A stretch of 64,000 bases of DNA, from contig JAKSZU010000027.1 in NCBI GenBank assembly GCA_026018925.1, positions 5,012,198 to 5,076,197 on the forward strand, read 5' to 3'. The DNA comes from Tupaia tana (lineage: Eukaryota; Chordata; Mammalia; Scandentia; Tupaiidae). The position numbers were made by a program, and so were the translations under genes. Under the pieces are notes generated by a model. It did not search any database, was not told the DNA's origin, and was given only the letters and a program-made list of their open reading frames with translations. Below, one piece after another: positions 57,012 to 64,000 of the stretch (positions are counted from its first letter, which is position 1; every line of letters starts with the position of its first letter).

Positions 57012-57029
57012 CCAGTCCCCCTCTTTCTT

Positions 57030-57300
57030 TTTTTCTTTTTTTTTTTTTGGAGAGGTTTTTCGCTATAGGACGCGTGCGCTCACCAGACAGAGAGAGAGAG
57101 ACATAGAGACAGAAAGCGAGAAATCACCCCCCAGGGAGGATGGTCACGCCGCAATCCCTTCTCCTCCATTCTCCTCTCGGGATCTTGGGCACGCACGCAC
57201 ACACGCCCAGCGTGAGTTTTAAGCCACCGGGTCCGGGACGTGAACCGTGGTCGACTACATGGGAGTCCAGCGACATAGCCATTACGCTAACTGCTGGTTC
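57030..57300 (-). mobile_element. Long-type tRNA SINE, very young
   Basis: TTTTTCGCTATAGGACGCGT, CCCCCCAGGGAGGATGGTC, head ending AACTGCTGGTTC. Perfect 18-bp duplication ccagtccccctctttctt (57012-57029 and 57301-57318). It keeps many CpG (CGCACGCACACACGCCC), so it is one of the youngest copies here. Confidence 0.97.
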
Positions 57301-57318
57301 CCAGTCCCCCTCTTTCTT

Positions 57319-57529
57319 ATATTTGTCTGAAAATACCACTGGAAACACATGCAGTAAGTTACTATAGAAAAGAGCGTCACTCATGGTCCCAATATTTTGT
57401 TCCCAGTTTGGGGTGATAATGCACAGGAACGTCGCTTTTTCACAGTTCACGTGATTTATTCGCCAGCATGGATGAATTGAATCTCGTATAAATAAATACC
57501 GCTGGACCAATCAGGGTTGTTTTACTGAA
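57319..57529. other. No feature recognised
   Basis: Short unassigned gap. Confidence 0.3.
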
Positions 57530-57662
57530 GTAGAAACCAACTCACAGACAAGTCCAGCCACGTTCCTAAGATCACGCCACTGAAGAGTTGTGACGCTGGA
57601 GTCACAACGTCGTGTTGACTTCGAATGCAGGTCTACGTCCCTTTCTACTCTGTCACCATGAT
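57530..57662 (-). mobile_element. MIR fragment
   Basis: CCTAAGATCACGCCACTGAA, GACTTCGAATGCAGGTCTAC and CTACTCTGTCACCATG are antisense MIR. Confidence 0.7.
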
Positions 57663-58328
57663 AATAGTGTCACCTGTCTTTCTGTCTTTCCTTGTGAATG
57701 TCTATCTCCAAGCAAATGGTAACATGGCAGAATTTTTTTTTAATCTTCACTGAGTGGTTTTCCAATAATTTTTAAATACTCATCAGTAAAACATTTCTAC
57801 AAGGTTATTAAGTCCTTCACAAACATGTTAGAGGGCCACTTTACCGGCAGCCAAAAAATGCATTAATACATTCTCGTGTGTGAAGTAGGTTACCAATAAT
57901 ATGTACACCGGAGATAATGGAAACATGTTGACATTATTAAGGTTACAACACATTTGAAGTTACCTTAATTGTAATATTGAGCAAATTAAAGATTATCAAG
58001 TACAGGGTCCCCGAACATCCTGGAGATGCATCTTTCCCCATTTGACTAATTGCTGTGACACTTGAGAGCTCAGTGTGATGTTTTCTCCACACAAGTGCGG
58101 AGGGGAGGCCACCGCACCTCTTTAGATGAGCAGGCAGCTGTGCTTAAATAATAAATTAATTTATCAGGAGAAGGCAGGCACGGCCTTGACCCTTTGGTTC
58201 TGTCACACACGTCCTCTGCCAGCTGAACGAAGGGTGCAGAGCTGCTGCTTGAGGTTCCCGAGCAGATGTGACAGGAAGACATTAGTCTTACTCTGAACCT
58301 AGCCACGAGCCCAGGTGCATGGGACACC
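57663..58328. other. Repeat-free block, no gene assigned
   Basis: About 650 bp without a recognised repeat. It has homeobox-like AT cores (TTAATTGTAATATT, AATAAATTAATTTATC). It could be conserved non-coding DNA, but this is untested. Confidence 0.3.
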
Positions 58329-58540
58329 CCAGGGGTCTGCAAACTCACCCCCAGGCAGAAAGCAAACATGTCAGGCTTTATGAACCGAATGGTCTCAGCG
58401 CCATTGAAGAGAGGAGGAAGCTGACAAAGACGACAGGTGGACGCCTGGGCGTGGCTGTGTTCCAGGGAATTTTCATTTCAGAACCCGGCAGCTGCTGGTT
58501 ATAGCCAGAGCTGCTTGTCCATGGGCTACTCCTGACGTGG
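58329..58540 (+). mobile_element. hAT-like DNA transposon fossil
   Basis: CAGGGGTCTGCAAACTCACC start, GTCAGGCTTTATGAACCGAA, TGGGCGTGGCTGTGTTCCAG and CCATGGGCTACTCC end resemble the common mammalian element with CAGGGGTCGGCAAACT termini. Confidence 0.65.
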
Positions 58541-58806
58541 TGGGTGGGACACTGGCCCAGGGGTCAGGAGAGAGCGGTTCATCCCATCTTTGAAGCGGTC
58601 ATCCGTGTGACCCCAGGCCATTTTATTAATAGTCGTTAAGCCTCCACCTCCTCTAGGCTTGCTCCATTTCTGACCACCTGAGAAGACAGAATTTTCCCTG
58701 GTAGAGCTGCAGGGACCCAGAGATGGTCTAAACCTGAGACGTTACATTCAGTTTGTTGCAGGTCTTAGTTTGGGTCCCTGTCACACACACCCTGCGTCAA
58801 CGATTG
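58541..58806. other. No gene recognised
   Basis: 58590-58660 may hold a MIR trace (CCGTGTGACCCCAGGCC). Otherwise unassigned. Confidence 0.3.
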
Positions 58807-58825
58807 GATTCAAGTGGCTTATTTT

Positions 58826-58922
58826 TTATTTATTTATTTATTTATTTATTTTATTTATTTATTTTTTATTATCTATTTTTTTATTACATTGAATTACATA
58901 CAACTTTACAGTGTATTACATA
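58826..58922 (-). mobile_element. Very young, short L1-type retro-insertion
   Basis: Bounded by a perfect 19-bp duplication gattcaagtggcttatttt (58807-58825 and 58923-58941). On the minus strand it is about 50 bp of unique sequence starting TATGTAATACACTGTAAAGT, then an A-rich (AAAT)n tail. It has no tRNA head, so it is most simply a severely 5-prime-truncated young L1 3-prime end. Confidence 0.75.
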
Positions 58923-58941
58923 GATTCAAGTGGCTTATTTT

Positions 58942-59253
58942 GAAGATGATCTGAGGCAGCTCATGCAGGAACAGGGAAGTGGGCTAGCAAGGTGGAGACT
59001 GTTCAGAAGTGTGCTAATGAGTGTGTCCCACGGGAGACACTGGGAGTCCATCCTGTGGGGACCTCAGAATCATCTGGCTGAGATGGCAGGACGCTGGGGG
59101 TCTTTAGCCAACCACTCTCGTTTGCCACTGGTTGATGGTTACGAGGTGGGGGGAGATGGATACACTCTCTGGCACGTCTAGCCAGACCCACAGCTGTGCC
59201 CACTGCATTGCAACTGCAAACACAAAATAAAACAACAACAATGCCAGCCTCAG
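58942..59253. other. No gene recognised
   Basis: Open in one frame for 83 codons (58930-59181), but its start lies in the duplication described above and there are no splice signals. Confidence 0.35.
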
Positions 59254-59445
59254 GCCAGCCATGGCATGGTGGTTAAGGAGGCTGGATTAGTCCACGTGGC
59301 TACTGCACTGTTTGAGTCCCAGACCCAGCAGCTTGAAAAACATTTGTGGTATGTGTGTGGGCCAGCCCAAAATCCTGAAAGGAGGGAGAAAAGAAAGAGA
59401 AGGGATTGGAGCATTACTATTTCCATGGGAGGGTGCCTTCTTGCT

Positions 59446-59493
<48 letters not shown>

Positions 59494-59634
59494 CAAGGGC
59501 ACATATCCCCTAGCAAGAAAGAGAAAGAAGAAAAAAAGAAAGAAAAGGAAGGAGAGAAAGAAAGGAAAAAGGTTGAAAGAGAGAAAGAAAGAAAGGGAGG
59601 AAGAAAAGCGAGAAAGGAAAGAAAGAGAAGAAAA
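59254..59634 (+). mobile_element. Long-type tRNA SINE with expanded (TC)n and (GAAA)n
   Basis: GCCAGCCATGGCATGGTGGT head, (TC)n at about 59450-59490, GGGCACATATCCCCTAGCAA, then a long purine tail (GAAA)n to 59634. Short duplication cctcag (59248-59253 and 59635-59640). Confidence 0.88.
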
Positions 59635-59640
59635 CCTCAG

Positions 59641-61595
59641 AGGCCTCCCGGAGCCACTGGAACTGTGTGGAGGCAACCTCTGGGGCAGGCCGGGCGATCA
59701 GGGGTAGGGCTTCGATAACGTCTGCTACGTGTAGATCCAGACAGGAAACACACAATTGGTGAGACAGTTCCTTCAAGGAGACAGCAGGGAACAGTGGAGA
59801 TTGTGCCAAATTAGAGAACCTATGTCCAGCCATTGATTTTGGGGGGATTAGTGGGACATGTTTTAACTTTTTTCAATAATTCTACCTATTGAAAAAAATA
59901 CTTCTTTTTAAAATTTTAACTAAATAGAAACTTTAATCACACGATGTGGGCTAAGGAGGAAAAAAAAAAAAAGTCAAGGCTAGCAGAGCTATCATGATGA
60001 AAAGATGATCCAGCTTACACCCTCCTAAGAACAAAGGGTCAGACTTGTAATGTGAATAAGCAAATGAATACAGGCTCAGCTATTCCGAAACCATGTTTCC
60101 AAAGCCCAGTATCTGGGTCACTAGCTGGGTTACTGGCACCCAACCTCATCCACCCACTTACTAAAGCCAGGAGGTATTTTAGATTTCTTTTCCTCATCCT
60201 GTTCTTTCCTTCAGGTGGGTTTTCGTTTTGTTTTCTGGGTGCTCTTGAGTTCTTTTCTAGCATTTCAGTCCCCGTTGCTTTTGTTGCCTAAATTGAAGAT
60301 CTCATCACCGTTTTCTTCTTCTATTTCGTGACCTTACTACGTTCATTCGTGGCGTAAGCTATGAACAGCTCACTCTGAAGCTAGAATTGTCTCCAGCCCA
60401 TGTTTCCAACTATAAGAGCAGCTTTCCAATTTAGAATCCCCATCTAAATATTTACAAAACAATATAAATGATAAGTATGGCTTGTAATGTGCCTCATTCC
60501 ATTTGACTCCATTTGTTCCCCTGCCACATGGACCATACCACGCTACTTGCTCTTGTTCTCTATGGTCTTTTTTCCTGGTCTGGAGTCTTTTCCTAGAACT
60601 AGGATTACCTCATCCTCACTCCCCCTAAGCCCACAGACACAAACTCTCCATCTCCCAGTCGTCCTGAGCTACCAGGGCTTTTCTTAATGCCAGAAAAGAG
60701 AAGGACCAGCCTGCTGTGTAGACTATGGAGAAACATGATACCTACATCCTAGGTCTACGGAGTAGAATACCCCAAGCCAAGCTCAGAGGAATGGTTTTCT
60801 CGGTGTATCTAAGAAAGCCACCATTTTCATACTCCATAGTCTCTATTTCTGTACCCCTCTTAATTTAGCTCACTCCCATCACCGTACCAATTTACTTTTT
60901 ATCATAAACAAATAGGACAGAGACACCCTTGCATCTTTTTCTTTAGGGATCCCACGAGGTGGTTGTTTCCCGTGTTTGGGAGACCTTGGCCCTGGGAGTG
61001 AACAACACCTGACAATTAGCTCTGTAACAGTTCCCAGATGCACCCAGGTGCTCAGACAGCGAGGCACCAAGTGTTGGCTCTGCCTTCTCCAGCGTCCACA
61101 CATCAAATTAAGAGGAGCATTACAGTTCCATAAATCTGACATAATGAACGTGGGCAGAGAGGACAATCTCTCCATCTGATGTGTTCCAATCACAAAGGAG
61201 ACTACTCAACAGACCCGGGCAAGGGAAATACAGAGTGCTACCAGGTATTTAGATACTACCGTAAGGTTGTAGGAACATTGCGGTCATTTGTAATGTCCTT
61301 ACCTAGGGGAACCCTGAGTTCCAGAATGCAGTCTCTACAGGGGAAGAGCTTTGGAGCATTTGCACCCCTCTAAAGATAAACACCGAATGTCAGAGAGAAG
61401 CCTGAACACAAGTCAAAGTGGGATTTGCAGTCTGTTCCACCAGGACTCCCATACCGTGCCACAAGCAGTGACACTTCTATAAAATAGAAAAATGAAAAAG
61501 AATGAGATGTTCAATTTAGGTAACAAGGCGTGGAGGGTGAAAAAAAAAATAATTCAATAGCACCCAGAAAACACAACAAAAAGTTACTTGATGAA
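59641..61595. other. Long stretch without recognised gene or repeat
   Basis: About 1.95 kb. Open frames of up to 104 codons occur without splice context. 60480-60560 could be old L2. Plausibly single-copy DNA. Confidence 0.35.
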
Positions 61596-61898
61596 GCAAT
61601 CAACAATTGGCATTATGGCTATGTTGCTGGACTTCCATGTAGTAGATCACGGTTCAAGTCCTGGACCCAGTGGCTTAAACTTACATCAGGCACGTGTGAG
61701 TGCGTGCCCAAGATCCCAAGAGGAGAATGGAGAAGGGATTGTGGCGTGGACATCCCCCCTGAGGGGTGATTTCTCGCTTTCTGTCTCTCTGGTGAGTGCA
61801 CGTACCCTATAGCGAAAAACCTCTCAAAAAAAACAAAACAAATACAAGAAAATGGAGAAAAAATAGAGAAAAAGAAAAAAAGAAAGAGAAAAAAAAGC
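61596..61898 (+). mobile_element. Long-type tRNA SINE
   Basis: Head CAACAATTGGCATTATGGCT, box B GGTTCAAGTCC, GGCGTGGACATCCCCCCTGA, CGTACCCTATAGCGAAAAAC end and long purine tail. 11-bp duplication tacttgatgaa (61585-61595 and 61899-61909). Confidence 0.95.
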
Positions 61899-62049
61899 TA
61901 CTTGATGAAAAGAAAGAAGTGAGAACCTGCTAGAGTCCACTGCTCCATCTGGCTGTCCCTTCTTTCAGAAGAACTAGTATTGTGTCATATACTACAAGAC
62001 CCCCTTCCATTCTCTAAATGTCATTGCTAGACACTTGTCTCTGTACCCT

Positions 62050-62285
62050 CTCTGGGAAGGCCTCTCTAATAATGCCTACGGTTTGCTTTTTCTTCATTGT
62101 TCCATGAGAGCCTCGCTGAGAACTTTGTAACGCACGCTATACTGTTGTTACATTGACTTTTGTCTCTGCTGGATTTTGAAAGCTTCCAGAAGAGGGTCTT
62201 GACTTTGACCTACCTGTAAATTTGTAGTCTCACAAATAACTGACTTTCAGTAAAAGTCTGTGAAATGCCCAAGAAAACAATTGAA
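62050..62285 (+). mobile_element. L2 LINE 3-prime fragment
   Basis: TCTGGGAAGGCCTCTCTAAT, GTTACATTGACTTTTGTCTC, GAAAGCTTCCAGAAGAGGGT and ACTGACTTTCAGTAAAAGTC follow L2 order. Confidence 0.6.
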
Positions 62286-62617
62286 TAGGTTAAAGATGAG
62301 CAGCCCCTCACGGCTGGATTACCTGGAAGGAAAGCAAGCATGTTTAGGATATCTATAAAGCAGAAGCACCAAAAACAATTTTTTTAAATATTCTGAAAGA
62401 TTTTATTTTATGATCTTATTAAAAAGTACCATGGGAGAAATCTCAACATTATTGGATTTCCTTACTCTTGTTTTACAGTTCAGAATTGCTTTTATGTTAT
62501 TTGGAATTACATGAGGAGACCCATCATCATTTAGGAGCTTAGGGTCTTAAAAATCTAAATTCATTCTGGAGTCTCCTTTTTTTCTTTTATTATCTCAACG
62601 GTTAAGCCTACCTACAG

Positions 62618-62700
62618 GTATTTAGTCACTCCTGTGTACCAGGCCGCATGCTAGGTGGTGGAAATTTAAAGAAAAATATTTTTTCACCACTTGCATTTAC
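62618..62700 (+). mobile_element. L2 fragment (weak)
   Basis: CACTCCTGTGTACCAGGCCG and CATGCTAGGTGGTGG resemble 'tactgtgtgccaggcactgtgctagg'. Confidence 0.45.
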
Positions 62701-63288
62701 ATCTCCTTCAATATTGTACAGCAGGTAATATTTTTCTCTTGTCACATACTTACAAGAAGATTCTCACACTATTCTTTTTGGAATACCAGTCCTCAAGGGA
62801 CTATTTCCAACTCTGAAATATTGCCCCTAACCAAGAAGCCATTGCAAGTATTTAAATACATTTCGATGGTGAACACAATCCTTCCCAAAATATGGGAATA
62901 CAACTGTCATAAGAAAAGCACTTAGAAACTCCATTTGTCTCCGAAATGTTTATAGCAACAAACCCAAACTTGTCCAAATTTTTGCTTTCAATTTTGCTTC
63001 CGAAAAGCATTTCTGTTTGTTATTATTACTGAGGGTAAAAGCTACGATGCAGAGATACCAGCGAAAAAGACTTGTTTCTTTGGGCGCCCCCAGCGATGAA
63101 AGGAAGGGATGAGATAGTAATCTATGACCATTCTTCGGAGAGCAATGTGAGGAATGTTAACACTTGAGTCAACTTCAGTTGATTAATGAACCTACCCCTT
63201 TGGGTTGATACGGGTTCTAAAAAATGTGCAGGTGTTTCTTTGTGAGAAAGTGTTTGGTTTTGGTGCAGGAAAGAGGTGGTTATAAGGT
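62701..63288. other. No gene recognised
   Basis: Unassigned AT-rich DNA. Confidence 0.35.
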
Positions 63289-63579
63289 GTTTTTTTTTTT
63301 TTTCTTTTTAATGCCAGAGGGCATGCACACTCACCAGAGAGAGACAGAGAGACACACACAGAGAGAGAAGGAGAAACCACCCCTCCAAACCCCTGTCTTC
63401 ACCATGGGACACAGTCTCTCTGTAATGCATTTTCCTCTATTTGTGCATCCCCACAGGCTTTGAAGGATGTGTGCACCATGTGCCCAGCATTTTTTCAGTC
63501 CACTGGGGCTAGGATTTGAACCATCTGGTCAGCCATGTGGTATCTGAATCTCTTAGTCACTACGCCACAAGCTAACCCT
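63289..63579 (-). mobile_element. Older-subfamily tRNA SINE
   Basis: TGCCAGAGGGCATGCACACT, ACCATGGGACACAGTCTCT, TGTGCCCAGCATTTTTTCAG, head ending CACAAGCTAACCCTA. Confidence 0.85.
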
Positions 63580-63814
63580 AAGATTTTTTTCCATAGAATA
63601 CATGCACTCACTGGAGTGAGACAGAGAGAAAGGGAATATGAGAAGTGCTACCCCAGGTGGGGTGACTTCTTAGCCATCTGCTCTTGGAATTTGGAGCACG
63701 CAGGCCTGCACACATGCTTGGCATGGCTTTCATGCCACTGGGTTTGAGACTCGAACCACTCAGGTGGCCCCGTGGGATCCGGCAGCCTTGAACTCCACAC
63801 CACCTGCTGGCTCG
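63580..63814 (-). mobile_element. tRNA SINE in direct tandem with the previous one
   Basis: AGATTTTTTTCCATAGAATA, CCCCAGGTGGGGTGAC, ACTCGAACCACTCAGG, head ending CACCACCTGCTGGC. No spacer separates it from the copy before it. Confidence 0.85.
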
Positions 63815-64000
63815 AGACCTTGTTGATTTCTAACCATGTGCCTTAAGGCACGTACAAAAAAAGAGGTTCTCAGTCTTATTATTTTTTTCACAATAAAAGG
63901 GACCTGGGATGGTGAGGCTGGCGTAGCAATGAATCAGTTCTTAGTAGGTTGGCCACTGACCGGAAATCTGAATTTCCTGAGGAGCTGCATCCATTTTAGC
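63815..64000. other. No feature recognised
   Basis: Terminal unassigned sequence. An AATAAA occurs at 63892-63897 with no associated gene. Confidence 0.3.

Noticed and set aside
58930..59181. 83-codon frame beginning MAYFEDDLRQLM
   Set aside because: It starts next to the 19-bp target-site duplication, and no exon signals bound it.
59266..59833. Frames of 76-150 codons rich in Ser-Leu or Lys-Glu-Arg
   Set aside because: Translations of (TC)n and (GAAA)n inside a SINE.
61588..61812. Box A and box B of an apparent tRNA gene
   Set aside because: The head belongs to a SINE with body, A-rich tail and target-site duplication. The tRNA cloverleaf is not intact. The same applies to the other SINE heads.
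1..64000. CRISPR array, operon, phage or bacterial defence system
   Set aside because: No regularly spaced repeats, no dense coding and no ribosome-binding-site pattern. The repeated units are SINEs scattered in both orientations.

Overview
This window looks like ordinary interspersed-repeat DNA from a placental mammal. I found no bacterial-style gene, no CRISPR array, no intact RNA gene and no full-length protein-coding gene. It is probably intronic or intergenic. The most diagnostic component is about 45 copies of one tRNA-derived SINE superfamily. These have a box A-like TGGCATAATGGTTA and a box B-like GGTTCGAGTCCC in the head, and most end in an A-rich tail. Two main designs recur. The 'long' form (about 240-300 bp) has a body containing GGCATGGCCATCCCCCC and ends CCCTATAGCAAAAACCTCTC. 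The 'short' form (about 150-200 bp) has the head, then GCTTGCTTTCTCACTTTC, then a GGTCAAATTAAAATAAATA tail. Head-to-tail dimers also occur. This agrees with what I recall of the CYN tRNA SINEs of colugos (Dermoptera), so colugo is my best guess (about 60%). A treeshrew or another Euarchontoglires mammal is the alternative. I see no dimeric Alu and no rodent B2. One old 7SL-derived monomer (1908-2030) supports Euarchontoglires.

Layout. 1-9 kb: MLT2-like LTR, old SINEs, the 7SL monomer, L2 and MIR, a hAT fossil, and a dense SINE cluster with a dimer and a nested insertion (7.5-8.5 kb). 9-15 kb: SINEs and L2 fragments, then a 375-bp TG-rich alternating purine-pyrimidine block at 15.1 kb. 15.6-19 kb: MIR, MER5A-like element, an MLT1-like LTR split by an MLT2-like LTR, and a DNA transposon split by a SINE. 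19-29 kb: relatively repeat-poor, with a small candidate exon on the minus strand (26772-26923). 29-40 kb: SINEs, L2, LTRs, and a candidate plus-strand terminal exon with stop codon and AATAAA (34803 to about 35110). 39.9-43.6 kb: antisense L1 sequence. 45-50 kb: SINEs plus a nearly complete antisense MaLR provirus that received two later SINEs. 50-64 kb: SINEs, MIR/L2, a class I-like ERV LTR, a CpG-richer block (56.15-56.72 kb), a very young short retro-insertion with a 19-bp target-site duplication (58.8 kb), and more SINEs to the end.

The repeats do not work together as a system. What can be read is a history of layered insertions. I found no convincing novel biological system. The best leads are three splice-flanked exon candidates, the 7SL monomer with a proto-B1-like 10-nt deletion, the young L1-type insertion, and the SINEs' habit of seeding microsatellites and long C/G tracts. 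All repeat family names are recalled from consensus sequences, with no database search.
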